Source: an uncultured Granulosicoccaceae bacterium
Lineage (GTDB): Bacteria; Pseudomonadota; Gammaproteobacteria; Granulosicoccales; Granulosicoccaceae
Length of the DNA: 64,000 nt
Reading direction: 5' to 3'
NCBI GenBank assembly: GCA_937920585.1
Contig: CAKZSB010000108.1
Location: forward strand, 41,078 to 105,077
Shown: one piece after another, positions 26,782 to 36,155 of the stretch
How positions within the stretch are numbered: the first letter of the stretch is position 1
Layout of the letters: each line of letters begins with the position of its first letter
The notes under the pieces: model-generated
What the model was told of the DNA's origin: nothing
Seen by the model: only the letters and a program-made list of their open reading frames with translations
Database searches by the model: none
Made by a program: the position numbers and the translations under genes

Positions 26782-27963
26782 TCACTGCGTTCGCAGTGTT
26801 TGGGCTGTGTGGTTGAACTTCAACCAGAACACAGCTGCGGTAACAATAGCGATTAATGGAATCACGGCCAGATTGATAGCCGAGAACCCGTACAGGTGAT
26901 GTAGTGTGCCTGAGCTTAGCGCTGTGATAGATACTGTAGTGAACACAATAAAATCGTTGGCCGCTTGTGTTTTGGATTTTTCTTCCGGTGAATAGCACTC
27001 GGTGAGTAGAGTAGTGCCGCCAACAAACAGAAAATTCCAGCCTACGCCCAGCAGCACTAACGCTGCCCAAAAGTGCCACACGGAATCACCGAGGAGATTT
27101 ACTACGACGCAGATCGCGTTAAGCAGTGCCCCAATAAGCAAGATATTGGTAATACCAAACCGATCGATCAAGCGCCCGGTAAAAAAAGATGGAGCAAACA
27201 TCGCAACTACGTGCCATTGAATAACGAAAGCTGTGTCGCTGAGTTCCATTGCCCGGGTATGCATGGCCAATGGCGTCGCAGTCATGACCAGGTTCATAAT
27301 GCCATAGCCGAGCATGGCGCAGGTGACTGCGATAAGAAATACAGGTTGAAGCATTATCGCACGCAGTGGTCTGCCATGGCGCGTTGAGTCAGTGTTTTGT
27401 TGCGGTGGTGGCAGTGTCATGCAACTGACCGTGAGGAGCGTTAGCAAGTAGACGAAGATCGCCACCAGGAAAGCACCAGCGTACTTTGATGAAGCAACGA
27501 AGAGCTGGCTCCAGTTTGCCAGATTTGGCCCCAGGAATGCGGCCAGTACGCCGCCGGCCATTACCCAGCTTATTGCGACATTCTTGCGCTCTGAATCGAC
27601 TACCTCCGGTGCCGTAAAGCGATAGTAATTTCCAAATGCATTGAAGGAGCCGAAGCAGATAGTGCCCAAACAGAATATCCCGAACGAATTTGTTTTAAGT
27701 GCAATTAACGACAGTGCCGCACCGGTTATACCAATCAGTGCTGCGATGATGAACCCTGCCTTTCGACCCCATCGCCCCATGATCAAAGATGCGGGGATAG
27801 TCGTAGCCATCACAGCCACGAACTGCAGTGCCAGTGGAAGTGTTGCCAGTGCTTTGTTGTCTGCCAGTTCCAGGCCGATCAGGGCTGAAATTGTTATGAG
27901 CATCGAGGTGCAAATAAACATGTAGGCCTGGCATAGCGCAAGCAAGTAGAGGGTGTATGGCAA
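26782..27963 (-). CDS. Major facilitator superfamily transporter
   Basis: A 12-helix MFS permease of about 393 residues. The family loop GRWGRKAGF follows helix 2, and a second GRLIDRFG lies after helix 8. Substrate is unknown. The frame runs to an ATG at 28056, but its first 31 codons are Cys/Arg-rich and unlike a membrane N-terminus. The TTG at 27963 has GGAG five bases upstream and starts right before helix 1 (PYTLYLLALCQAYMFICTS). I therefore prefer TTG, with the longer form possible. The Sco gene follows, so a link to copper or respiration is conceivable. Confidence 0.85.
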   Translation of the reverse strand: MPYTLYLLALCQAYMFICTSMLITISALIGLELADNKALATLPLALQFVAVMATTIPASLIMGRWGRKAGFIIAALIGITGAALSLIALKTNSFGIFCLGTICFGSFNAFGNYYRFTAPEVVDSERKNVAISWVMAGGVLAAFLGPNLANWSQLFVASSKYAGAFLVAIFVYLLTLLTVSCMTLPPPQQNTDSTRHGRPLRAIMLQPVFLIAVTCAMLGYGIMNLVMTATPLAMHTRAMELSDTAFVIQWHVVAMFAPSFFTGRLIDRFGITNILLIGALLNAICVVVNLLGDSVWHFWAALVLLGVGWNFLFVGGTTLLTECYSPEEKSKTQAANDFIVFTTVSITALSSGTLHHLYGFSAINLAVIPLIAIVTAAVFWLKFNHTAQTLRTQ

Positions 27964-28309
27964 GTGAACTCCACAGCATCCAAAGCCTGGAGTGGTCTCC
28001 ACGCCGATGCGTGACTGGTTATAGAACGAACGACAGGGCTGTCGGACTGCAAGCATCGTAGGGTAAATTTGTTAGCAAGTCAGCAAGCGCTGGCTGCCAG
28101 CCTTAAACCTGGACTAAAGCTGGATCAAATCAATGCCGGGGTGGGGGTGATTAAGATTCGGTCGGAGGCCGGGTACTGCGGATCCGTTCAACACGGCGCC
28201 AGTGTAGTCGCTATTGCAGCGGCTAAGGGAAGATTAGCGATTCAGAGCTGCGCTGGCTGAGCGCGAGAACGGGCCGACCTGTGATCAGGCCGGCACCGAC
28301 AATTGACAG
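27964..28309. other. 346-base intergenic stretch
   Basis: It holds the upstream part of the MFS frame and, near 28275-28300, an imperfect GCCGGCCTG/CAGGTCGGC stem past the TSP3 lipoprotein stop that could be a weak terminator for that leftward gene. A 63-codon rightward frame at 28069-28260 has no ribosome site or recognisable features. Nothing else stands out. Confidence 0.4.
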
Positions 28310-28768
28310 CTAGTTGCTCCAGAGCGAAGCGTTGTGCTCCTCGGCAACCGAGCAGAAGTCATCTGTCTCGATTGAGGTAAATCGTACGATCAGGCTGGCG
28401 TCGCTGTACCAGAATTCGTTGATTACCAGCGGGATGCGTTCGCCCTGTTGGGGATAGTCCCGGGTTTCATCCGGCTCGCCATACAGGCCTCGCTGGATCG
28501 CAAAGTCTGCTTCGCAAGGATGGTTGTACTCGTGCGTATCGGACACAAAGTCACCGTCACTATCCAGATCCAGGTAGTTTGGCAGCCCGTCATTATCTGG
28601 ATCGTCGGTACCCTCGACCTCGTCCGAAACGCCGTCGCCGTCGGTATCAACCTGATCGGAGACATCGTTTTGTGCTGACTCGGGGTTTAGGTCTTCGCCA
28701 CCCGAGCCTCCGCAACCGGTGATCGCCAGAGCGAAGGCAATTGGCAGGACGCCAGCATATCTAATCAT
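28310..28768 (-). CDS. Lipoprotein with TSP3-like calcium repeats
   Basis: A 152-residue lipoprotein with a short signal and lipobox ITGC (C at about 18). A run of acidic thrombospondin-3-type motifs follows: [32 protein letters not shown] and FVSDTHEY. These normally bind calcium and stiffen a linker. The last 60 residues look globular with two cysteines, possibly paired. Start is the ATG at 28768 (GGAG nine bases upstream); the open frame continues to 28894 without signal-like sequence. Role unknown. The PDZ gene is divergent, 155 bases away. Confidence 0.75.
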   Translation of the reverse strand: MIRYAGVLPIAFALAITGCGGSGGEDLNPESAQNDVSDQVDTDGDGVSDEVEGTDDPDNDGLPNYLDLDSDGDFVSDTHEYNHPCEADFAIQRGLYGEPDETRDYPQQGERIPLVINEFWYSDASLIVRFTSIETDDFCSVAEEHNASLWSN

Positions 28769-28923
28769 AGTGCTATTCTCCGAAAACTTGTTGCAGGGCC
28801 GGGCCAACCAGACGCTGACCCTGAATGTAAAGGCAGCACTTTGAGGTGCGTCCGCGCACAGAGGCTGCATATAGTTAGTATCGGACTGGGGCAACCATTA
28901 CTGATGGAGATTTGACAATCGTT

Positions 28924-29754
28924 ATGAATGGAATACCGTTGTGGATCTCGATTTTTGCTGCAGGTCTCTCGGTTGGGCTGATTTTCGCAGATCCGGGTGA
29001 TCCCGAGAGCCCGTCGGTGCGCCCTGATTCGACCGTGACTGCAGTTGCGGCCGCTGACGTTGAGACGCTTGCGCCTGGACGGGCCGACGTGATGCCCGCC
29101 GGCAACATAGCGACGGTAGCCAGTCTGGAGCAACGGCTTGCAGAGCTCGAAGATCGGGTAGTCGCGCTGGAAGAAGCGCAGATTGCCCGCCCGGCATCCG
29201 GGGAAGCCTCGACGGATAACGCTATTGATCCTCTTGTTCCGCGTACACCCGCTGAGCAGAGCGTGGCTTTAGTGACAGCAGGCTTCGATACCTCCGAAAT
29301 CGACAGGATTTTGGAGTTGCATAATCAACATCAATTGGAGCGTCTTGAGATTCGTGATCAAGCCGCGAGAGAAGGGTGGCTCGATACAACTGATTTCAGG
29401 GTGGCGCTACGTAACGTTGGAGATAGAAGCGCACGCGTGCGGCAAGAGTTAGGTGACGATGGGTATGACAGTTATCTATACGCGCTGGGATTGAGTAATC
29501 GGGTGGCTCTGCAATCTATCATTCCGCAGGGCGAGGCCGCGCTTGCTGGATTGCGCGTTGGGGATATTATTACCGCTTACGCCGGCGACCGGGTTTTCAG
29601 ATCGAACGAATTGCAGCAGGCCACATCCGCCGGCGAGCGTGGGGAAATGGTGCCGATACAAGTGTTGAGAGGGGAAGATATCTTGCAGTTCTACCTGCCA
29701 CGAGGGCCGCTCGGGGTGACAATCTCGGGCGAGCTGGAGAAGCCTGGAGAGTAA
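28924..29754 (+). CDS. Membrane-anchored PDZ-domain protein
   Basis: A 276-residue protein with an N-terminal helix (IPLWISIFAAGLSVGLIFA). It has a short coiled coil (SLEQRLAELEDRVVALEEAQ, about 66-86), a helical middle, and a C-terminal PDZ domain near 175-265 (IIPQGEAALAGLRVGDIITA and MVPIQVLRGEDILQFYLPRG). No protease domain is attached. It could be an adaptor or regulator of an envelope protease, or a GspC-like scaffold; neither is shown. A TTG at 28912 is also in frame but sits only two bases from GGAG, so I prefer the ATG at 28924. Confidence 0.75.
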   Translation: MNGIPLWISIFAAGLSVGLIFADPGDPESPSVRPDSTVTAVAAADVETLAPGRADVMPAGNIATVASLEQRLAELEDRVVALEEAQIARPASGEASTDNAIDPLVPRTPAEQSVALVTAGFDTSEIDRILELHNQHQLERLEIRDQAAREGWLDTTDFRVALRNVGDRSARVRQELGDDGYDSYLYALGLSNRVALQSIIPQGEAALAGLRVGDIITAYAGDRVFRSNELQQATSAGERGEMVPIQVLRGEDILQFYLPRGPLGVTISGELEKPGE

Positions 29755-29783
29755 AAACGCCCGGATCCGTCAAGTTCCGGGCG
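29753..29783 (-). terminator. Rho-independent terminator of the small exported-protein gene
   Basis: CGCCCGGA (29758-29765) pairs with TCCGGGCG (29776-29783). On the minus strand the stem is followed by TTTTT. It overlaps the stop codon of the rightward PDZ gene, so the stem may also protect or end that mRNA. Confidence 0.7.
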
Positions 29784-29806
29784 CACTCGGTGTGTCTGCA
29801 GTGGAA

Positions 29807-30013
29807 TTAGTTAGTAGCTGTTTGCTGCTTTTCCTTTTTCAACTCCACCAACAGATTTGGCTCAACGTTGCGCTCGTGCTGCACGAGCGACTGCTCGCCT
29901 TGCTGAGGTTGCAGGTGAGTGACTTGCTTGCTGCTGTCCATGAAGGGACAAGCAGAGGCAACACCAGACACTAAAAGCAAACCGCCGCAGACTACGGTGA
30001 GTGTAGATTTCAC
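29807..30013 (-). CDS. Small exported protein behind a perfect Shine-Dalgarno
   Basis: A 68-residue protein, GTG start at 30013. It has a signal sequence (KSTLTVVCGGLLLVSGVASA) followed directly by C, so it could be a lipoprotein with an unusual lipobox (ASAC) or be cut after ASA. The mature part, about 45 residues, is polar and Gln/Glu/Lys-rich. Immediately upstream is AAGGAGGTGATC, an uninterrupted complement to the 3' end of 16S rRNA, which suggests very strong translation. No family recognised. It has its own terminator at 29753-29783. Confidence 0.7.
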   Translation of the reverse strand: MKSTLTVVCGGLLLVSGVASACPFMDSSKQVTHLQPQQGEQSLVQHERNVEPNLLVELKKEKQQTATN

Positions 30014-31176
30014 GATCACCTCCTTTTCTTTGCCAAGGGGACGACAGTTTTTGCACATTTAAGGCCGACTTGCAATGAAAAACCGCCCCGGTTACCTGAT
30101 TGTGAGGCATCCAACTTTGGAGGTTTAGCCTATAAATTATTTAAAAACAATACTTTAGAGACATTTCGAGTGTGGCTGCCGGATTGCGATAAAAGTGATC
30201 ATTCTTTCTTTCAGCGCGCCTTGCTGCTTAGTTGGATTTAGTTTGCCAGTCGCGGTTACCGATGAGATTGGCTTGCCAACAAGTTGATCAGGCAAGCCAT
30301 GAAGTAAGCTTCTTGCGTTGCTCGCTAACGGAGTAGCACCACTTGATGCTTTGTACGGTTGCATTTGTTGCCGGCAAAAACTACCGCGCAATTGTCGGTT
30401 GATATCAAGTAGACGGACGCCTGAACGGATAACTGATGCTACAACGGTGGACTTGCCGGTAGTTGTTGCAGGGGCTTTCTTACGTTGACAAAACAGTGTC
30501 AATAACAGAAATGGGGACAGGGCTGGATCGGCTACTGGATTTTGGTGCTGGTATTGCTGTCGGTGATGATTGGTTGAGACTCGAAGCTCTATGCGCGACG
30601 TTAATCTGTTTTCGGTCCCGGAATTCACTCGACCACAAATAGAGACGTTAGGTATACCCGCAGAAGGGGGTCGTAGCCGTTAACTAACTTTACGATTCGA
30701 TTGCAATGTATGCATTAGTTTGCGAATTGTCTGCGCCTGATACAAAGGGTAAAGTGCACTTTACTCCTGTGGTGCAGTGCTCGGCTCGACTTTCCTTTGC
30801 CGGAATCAGGCTTTTTGCCTCACAACAGAGCATGCGTGCATAGTTAAGTTTTGTGAATTATGTAGACGTAGGCAGAAGCAATCGTGAGCGTTAAAATTGT
30901 CTGCCACGCCAGACTATTCCCACGAGGTATTGGTTGTGTGTTGTGGAGTTGGAAGTCTTTTCCAGACTGGCTATTAGCTATTGAAATTATCCGGAGTCGA
31001 AGCCAGATTTCACCGATCTGGAACATGTCGCAGCATTTGAAACTGCTCTGCCAGAAGTCACGAAAAACAATGTACCATCGCGGTCTGGTTGTGTCTGAGG
31101 CTGGAGATAGCTAAAGATCGAGATCGGTATGGCCGTCAAACAGGCAAGGATTGCAAATTGTGAAAGAGGTTCAATT
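30014..31176. other. 1.16-kb stretch without a supported gene
   Basis: The longest frame (30155-30628, minus, 157 codons) lacks a ribosome site and reads as low-quality protein. Visible structure: an 8-bp hairpin GGCTTGCC/GGCAAGCC at about 30269-30299 with a 13-base loop, and a TTGACA-AAACAG-TGTCAA inverted repeat at 30485-30502. The right end must carry the cold-shock gene promoter and leader. It could hide small RNAs or be relic sequence. Confidence 0.45.
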
Positions 31177-31449
31177 ATGAGGAGCAAGAATCAGGGAACT
31201 GTAAAGTGGTTCAACACAGAACGTGGTTACGGTTTCATTTTAAGCCCGGAAGGCGAGGACGTTTTTGTACACTATCGATCCATAGCGGGCGAAGGTTTCA
31301 AAAACCTGCAGGAGGGGCAGCTGGTGAGTTACCTTCAGGTACGCAGTGAGAAGGGCTGGGCTGCTGCAGAGGTTGAACCGGTAGAAACTGAAGTCGCCGC
31401 CGACTCAGGGCATCCGCCAGGCGTAGCGTTCGAAGAGAACGGATCGTGA
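31177..31449 (+). CDS. Cold-shock domain protein
   Basis: A 90-residue single-stranded nucleic-acid-binding protein. Residues 5-68 are a CSD with [15 protein letters not shown] (RNP1 GYGFI at 17-21) and VFVHY (RNP2 at 29-33), then [14 protein letters not shown] 20-residue acidic tail ([13 protein letters not shown]...) is unusual for CspA types. The ATG at 31177 has AGAGG eight bases upstream; the frame is open to 31129. It converges on the PA3496-type gene with seven bases between. Confidence 0.93.
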   Translation: MRSKNQGTVKWFNTERGYGFILSPEGEDVFVHYRSIAGEGFKNLQEGQLVSYLQVRSEKGWAAAEVEPVETEVAADSGHPPGVAFEENGS

Positions 31450-31456
31450 AGAGCTT

Positions 31457-31663
31457 TCAACCCGTTGCGCTATTCGAATCATCGTCCCAATCGTCCAGTC
31501 CGCGCAGTTGCTCATCCAGTTCCTTTCTGGCCCAGTAATTCTCAAGCTTCCGGCGAGCATCTGTTGAGCCCTGAATAGATTTCGAAGGCAGTGCATCTTC
31601 GATATCGGCGTGGTCATCCCGGATTCCATCTGGTGTTTCGTCGCGACGCTGCTGTTCGGTCAT
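31457..31663 (-). CDS. Small PA3496-family protein
   Basis: A 68-residue soluble, charged protein. The segment ARRKLENYWARKELDEQLRG is like the RRxIEDYLExRxLxxQL core of the PA3496 family (annotated as putative envelope integrity proteins), followed by an acidic end LDDWDDDS. Start is the ATG at 31663 with AGGA just upstream. Function is not established; assignment rests on this one helix. Confidence 0.6.
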   Translation of the reverse strand: MTEQQRRDETPDGIRDDHADIEDALPSKSIQGSTDARRKLENYWARKELDEQLRGLDDWDDDSNSATG

Positions 31664-32125
31664 TGTTCCTGCCCTCAAATTTTCAGATCGGATGATCCGA
31701 GTTTGTGAGTGGGGGTTTCGGCGCGAGAAGCAGGATCTTTAGTTTGGGCGATTACTCGCTACACAGGCTCCGCTGAGGCTCGCGATATGCGATCGCTGTT
31801 CAGAACAAGCGCTCGGTCAGGCTTTCAGCCCACATTTTTCGCCACCAGAGCCAGCCTGCGGATCGGGAACTTCCTTCTATTCGCGAAAGATTCCCGATTT
31901 CCGGCATTTATCTCTAGACCGTCACACCTGTAATTAATTACCATTAGGAAATGAGAGCAGCTCCTCCGCTGTATATCCGCGAATGTGCGTGGGTTCCGGC
32001 GCGGGCCGTGCGAGGTTTGTATAACTGCTACATCGCGGGGGCTGTGGATGTCGATGAGTGCGGTATTTTCAGGCGAGGCCTGCAATCGGTTGCAGCCGTA
32101 CCCGGAAGAACAGGTTGATCGGAAG
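31664..32125. other. 462-base intergenic stretch
   Basis: No frame here is convincing. ATCGGGAA (31862-31869) and TTCCCGAT (31891-31898) form an 8-bp inverted repeat with a 21-base loop. The rest presumably holds divergent promoters for the PA3496-type and protease genes. Confidence 0.4.
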
Positions 32126-32770
32126 ATGAAAAAGACTTTGGCTGGTGCAGTGTGGCTTATTCTAATCGGAGGGCAGAGCCTGCAGGCGAGCGAGCAATGC
32201 GGGTGGCCGAACAGTGTCGCGCTCGACTCCGTGGTCAGGGTGACCAGCGAAGATGGCAGTCACGCCAGTGGCGTTGTGGTTGGCGATGACAGGGTCCTGA
32301 CAGCGGCTCATGCCATTGACGAGGATTTCAAATCTTTCGTTCGGATTAACGATCACCTCCGCAGTGCCCGCATCGTGATGATTGACCGGGCAAAGGATCT
32401 GGCGATATTGGCGGTGCGAACCGGCGCGATCCAGCCGATCCCGCTTGGGAAGGAAAATCTTGATGCCAGCGCGACCGTTTGGGCGGTCGGATTCCCGAGA
32501 GCAGAATCCAAAACTACGTCCAGCGGCTCATTTAAGGTCAAAGCTGAAAACGATGGCGCGCTGCACACGACTGCGCCGATTGACTCGGGCCAGTCCGGAG
32601 GAGGTCTAATCAGTTGTGAGCGCGGGCGTCACGTGCTGGCCGGTATGTTGCGCGGTTTCGCTGCTTATGTGAACGGGGATCACTACGTCAAAATCAAGAA
32701 TCACTCCGTGTCGGTGGCATCTGTCGATATTCGCAATTTTCTCACTGGCTGGGAAAATCGGTCGAACTAG
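32126..32770 (+). CDS. Secreted trypsin-like serine protease
   Basis: A 214-residue exported S1-type protease. A signal peptide (KKTLAGAVWLILIGGQSLQA) precedes the chymotrypsin fold. The triad is H62 in VLTAAHAI, D91 in RAKDLAIL and S157 in PIDSGQSGGGLI (GQSGG for GDSGG). There is no PDZ domain, so it resembles the protease half of DegP/HtrA. The ATG at 32126 gives the signal peptide; the frame is open further upstream to 31985. Its target is unknown; it stands alone. Confidence 0.87.
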   Translation: MKKTLAGAVWLILIGGQSLQASEQCGWPNSVALDSVVRVTSEDGSHASGVVVGDDRVLTAAHAIDEDFKSFVRINDHLRSARIVMIDRAKDLAILAVRTGAIQPIPLGKENLDASATVWAVGFPRAESKTTSSGSFKVKAENDGALHTTAPIDSGQSGGGLISCERGRHVLAGMLRGFAAYVNGDHYVKIKNHSVSVASVDIRNFLTGWENRSN

Positions 32771-32933
32771 CACATGCGCGGCAGGCGGTCGTCCCAATCC
32801 ACCCGGTAATGGAGGTTTTCTGGCAACCCGGGAATAGGTAACTATCTTTCACAAGGCACGCTGCAAAGTTAACTTGCAGTCTTGGCATAGCTAGTAATAT
32901 ATTACGGATCAGACAGCTTTGAACAGGCACTGA

Positions 32934-33155
32934 ATGATGAGCAACGTGGTGGAAATACGCCCTGTCTCGGCACGTGGTGTAGACAAATTTGCAGTCCCTC
33001 GGGACTACTTCGCAGTGGTTGATGAGCGCGGGCGCGAATGCCCGATCCTGACTGACTCAATTGAAAAAGCGCTGGCTGAAGCGGAGTCTATGGAGTGTCT
33101 GGGTACAGCAGAGAAACGCACTCCCGCGGCTTTGAGGCTCGTTGGCAACAGTTAG
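32934..33155 (+). CDS. Small hypothetical protein
   Basis: A 73-residue soluble protein with no signal or membrane segment. It has an N-terminal NVVEIRPVSARG, then DYFAVVDERGRECPILTDSI and a helical EKALAEAESM. An AGG lies seven bases before two adjacent ATG codons. The composition looks like real protein, and an AT-rich promoter-like region (TAATATATTA) precedes it. No family recognised. Confidence 0.5.
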   Translation: MMSNVVEIRPVSARGVDKFAVPRDYFAVVDERGRECPILTDSIEKALAEAESMECLGTAEKRTPAALRLVGNS

Positions 33156-33216
33156 GAACCAACGTTTCGGCCCTTCGCCACAGCCGAGGCGAAAAGAATT
33201 GGGCAGAATATTTTCG

Positions 33217-34566
33217 CTAGAAAGGCGAGATCTGTACGGAGAACCACGTTCGCGCATTCCCGGCACCGGGATCTGTCGCAGAAAGGGTGCAATTACCCGG
33301 TGCAACGCCGGTAATCGTAATCGTGGTGTCTGATAGCACTGTCATCGCACATGCGCCGTCATCGCTTGTTATCTCCCACCTGTAAACCGAGGTTGGTGTT
33401 GGCGCCCATCGGGTGCGGGCCCGGTAGGTGCCTGATTGCAGTGTATCGAGTTGGGTGGGACCACTCACCACCACTTGCGCATTTACGTTGGTGAACTCCG
33501 CAGAGTTGAAGGTGTCTTCGATGGTCGCTGTGGCAGTGGTATTTGCGTTGTCAACAATAGACAGCTCTAATTCGTGATCGCTATTGGCGATGTCACCTTC
33601 CGCCCGGCGTTTAGGTGACGCGTAGTGCAGATAGTAAAAGCTGTTCGCTGTATCGACCACTTGACCGGCAATGGTCTGAAAGGCATCCCGCAGTTGATCG
33701 AAATTTCGCAACGTGAAGCTACCAGAGCGCCCAAGGCTTCTGAGAACCGCAGGAGAGACATCCTCACCGACCCCAAGGGTATATACAGATTTACCTATCG
33801 TGGCGGCCTGGGCGTCTTCAAAAGTATGTTTGCCGGCAGTATCGCTGCCATCGGTAACCACGATCAGCGACCCCTGTGTAACCTGGTTCAGATCGAAGCT
33901 GTCTTCCCATTGGGCTGTGCCAGTAATTATCGCCCCATAGAGATCGGTTGGTGTGATGGCGATGGCCGCCTGTATCGAATCGAGCGATGAGACCAGGCTT
34001 TGTGCATTGCTGGAAAACCCGTTGATCTGGGTTATCGTGTCATCGAACGTATACAACGCTATTTCCTGCTGGGGTATCAGCGTTGAGGCGCCGGTTTCGT
34101 CGATCAGCAGGGCTCTGACTGCGTCTGTGATTTTTAGCAAATCTGAAGGCAGGATGCTGCTGCTGATATCGATCATAATTACTGTTCGAAGCGAGAACGG
34201 CAATTCGTTGTGCGGAACAATTGACAATGAAGTTTCGGTACTCGATACCGGCAGGTCGTCTTCGGTGACGACAAAATCGTTGGTCTGCAAGCCCGGCAGC
34301 GCGTTGTCGTATTGATCAGTCGCACGAAAAAGAATACTGATAATCGCAGGTAGTTCGGCAGAGAAATTCAGTTTCTCCAGTTGCACGTACTGACTTGGGC
34401 CTGGATTGTTGATCGGCGACCCCAGGGTTGGCGTTGTTGGTTCGTCGTCGAGCAGCAAGCCACCAGGTGCGGCAGTTTCTCTCTCACGGTTACGATCAAT
34501 GCCTTCGCTGCTGCACGCGCCGAGGAGCATCAGATACATCAGCCCCAATGTGTAGATTTTTTTCAT
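33217..34566 (-). CDS. VWA-domain lipoprotein
   Basis: A 449-residue lipoprotein, lipidated at C18 (LLGAC). The von Willebrand A domain has MIDAS D133-S135-S137 (MIDISSS), a later VVTDGSD acidic site and the LGVGEDVSPAVLRSLG segment. It probably binds a protein ligand through a divalent metal at the envelope. The last 90 residues form an Ig-like sandwich with a Cys pair (DDGACAMTV ... GNCTLSATD). Start is the ATG at 34566. It lies downstream of gspF on the same strand with 224 bases between, so it may be a type II secretion cargo or accessory; that is a guess. Confidence 0.82.
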   Translation of the reverse strand: MKKIYTLGLMYLMLLGACSSEGIDRNRERETAAPGGLLLDDEPTTPTLGSPINNPGPSQYVQLEKLNFSAELPAIISILFRATDQYDNALPGLQTNDFVVTEDDLPVSSTETSLSIVPHNELPFSLRTVIMIDISSSILPSDLLKITDAVRALLIDETGASTLIPQQEIALYTFDDTITQINGFSSNAQSLVSSLDSIQAAIAITPTDLYGAIITGTAQWEDSFDLNQVTQGSLIVVTDGSDTAGKHTFEDAQAATIGKSVYTLGVGEDVSPAVLRSLGRSGSFTLRNFDQLRDAFQTIAGQVVDTANSFYYLHYASPKRRAEGDIANSDHELELSIVDNANTTATATIEDTFNSAEFTNVNAQVVVSGPTQLDTLQSGTYRARTRWAPTPTSVYRWEITSDDGACAMTVLSDTTITITGVAPGNCTLSATDPGAGNARTWFSVQISPF

Positions 34567-34790
34567 TATTTTGCAGATCCGACAGATAATCGAACCAGTG
34601 GACAACTACTCGCCGACTGTCGTCAGCGCGTATTGGTGCCATCAGCCGCTTTTATAATTTCCGATTATATATCAGCGTATTCCACTAATAAGCTCGAAAA
34701 CAAATTAACTATTGGACAGCAGTTAGCAGTTTTCTTTCCAATTGTCCGGAATTGGAGGACAGGTGTGCACTTGTCACCTTTTCGAGTCGG

Positions 34791-36005
34791 TCAGGTGACG
34801 AGTTCGTTGAGCTCGAAGATAGGTAGCAGTATTGCCAGCACGATAGTCATGACAACACCGGCCATCAGCAAAATGATTACAGGCTCGAGCAAAGCGAGGA
34901 AAACAGCAAGAATAGAGTTTAGTTCCCGCTCCTGGTGTGCGGCGGCTTTCTCGAGCATTTTTTCCAACCGTCCAGAGGCTTCGCCGCTGGCGATCAAATG
35001 CAGCATCATCGGGGGGAAAAAACGTGTCCGTTCCAGGGAGGCGCTGAGACCACCGCCTTCGCGCACATTGGTGGCGGCAACTTTAACAGCCTGTCGCATC
35101 GGGCGATTGGTCAGCACTTGAGAGGCAATGCCCAATGCATCAAGTACGGGTACACCGCTAGCGGCCAGGATGCTAAGCGTGCGCGCAAATTGCGCTGCGT
35201 TTGATCCTCTGATGATTTTGGATAGCAGTGGAATCTTCAGCATGAAGGCATGGACGCGGGTTTTCAAAGACTCGCGCTGAAGCAGTCGTCGCCAGAGGAC
35301 AAAAAGCCCGATCAGCCCGATTAGCACGATCAATCCCCACTGTTTAATGAAGTCGCTTAGTGAAATCATGATTCGGGTCAACAGCGGGAGTTCCTGGCCC
35401 ATGCTGTCGAACACGCTAACAACCTGTGGGACCACGTAAGCGAGCAAAAAGGATACGATCCCGAAGGCTATGCAGACTAATCCAATCGGATAATAAAGCG
35501 CTTTGCTGATGATCTGTTTGGTAGATTGTTTGTCTTCCGTATAGTCCGCTAACCGCTCCAGTACCGATTCCAGATGCCCGGACTGTTCGCCTGCTGCAAC
35601 AGTTGCCTGAAATATCTCGGGAAATACTTTTGGGTACTCACTCAGTGCGGTGGCAAATGGTTTGCCCTCCAGCACTCTGCTTCTGACAGACAGAATAAGT
35701 GATTTTATTTTTTGTTTTTCAGCTTGCTTGGCGACAGCTCCAAGAGCTTCTTCGATGGGTGTGCCAGAAGAAGCCAGCGTTGCGATCTGGCGGATAATCA
35801 ACGCCAGTTCATTGGAACTTATACCGCCACGAAACGAACGACTAGTGTTCGAGCTACTGCTTTTCGACGTGCTCTCGTTGACTTCAATCGGTGTGAGCTT
35901 TTGATCGCGAAGCTGTTGGCGAATTTGCCGTGCACTATCGCCTTCTAAAACCCCTTTTTTTTCGCTGCCACCGCTATCGAGGGCGATATAGTCAAAAGCT
36001 GGCAT
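34791..36005 (-). CDS. gspF: Type II secretion inner-membrane platform protein GspF
   Basis: A 404-residue polytopic protein of the GspF/PilC family. The N-terminal MPAFDYIALDSGGSEKKGVL is diagnostic. Two repeated cytoplasmic helical domains follow (about 70-170 and 270-370), separated by membrane helices, with a last helix near the C-terminus. It anchors the assembly ATPase to the membrane. It follows gspE by 150 bases. PilC would be the alternative, but the partnership with gspC/D/E settles it. Confidence 0.95.
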   Translation of the reverse strand: MPAFDYIALDSGGSEKKGVLEGDSARQIRQQLRDQKLTPIEVNESTSKSSSSNTSRSFRGGISSNELALIIRQIATLASSGTPIEEALGAVAKQAEKQKIKSLILSVRSRVLEGKPFATALSEYPKVFPEIFQATVAAGEQSGHLESVLERLADYTEDKQSTKQIISKALYYPIGLVCIAFGIVSFLLAYVVPQVVSVFDSMGQELPLLTRIMISLSDFIKQWGLIVLIGLIGLFVLWRRLLQRESLKTRVHAFMLKIPLLSKIIRGSNAAQFARTLSILAASGVPVLDALGIASQVLTNRPMRQAVKVAATNVREGGGLSASLERTRFFPPMMLHLIASGEASGRLEKMLEKAAAHQERELNSILAVFLALLEPVIILLMAGVVMTIVLAILLPIFELNELVT

Positions 36006-36155
36006 CGCCTGCGGCTCTGTTGGTAATTAGTTGTGGCAGCATCGAGTGGAAATATAACCCGGGGTCAATTGTCGATACTCGATCTACCGTATAGGGTTTC
36101 GTGTGCAAACGGGCTTGCGCGCCGGATTGTCTGCAATGATGGATAGATGCGATCA

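Noticed and set aside
28069..28260. 63-codon frame between the MFS and TSP3 lipoprotein genes
   Set aside because: No ribosome site, no signal or domain features, and short enough to be chance.
30155..30628. 157-codon minus-strand frame with a GKST word
   Set aside because: The P-loop lacks the first glycine, there is no ribosome site, composition is unlike neighbours and no family fits.
30844..31114. Small frames upstream of the cold-shock gene
   Set aside because: More likely the promoter and leader of that gene; no coding features.
31709..32085. Short frames on both strands between the PA3496-type and protease genes
   Set aside because: They overlap each other, lack ribosome sites and read as non-protein.
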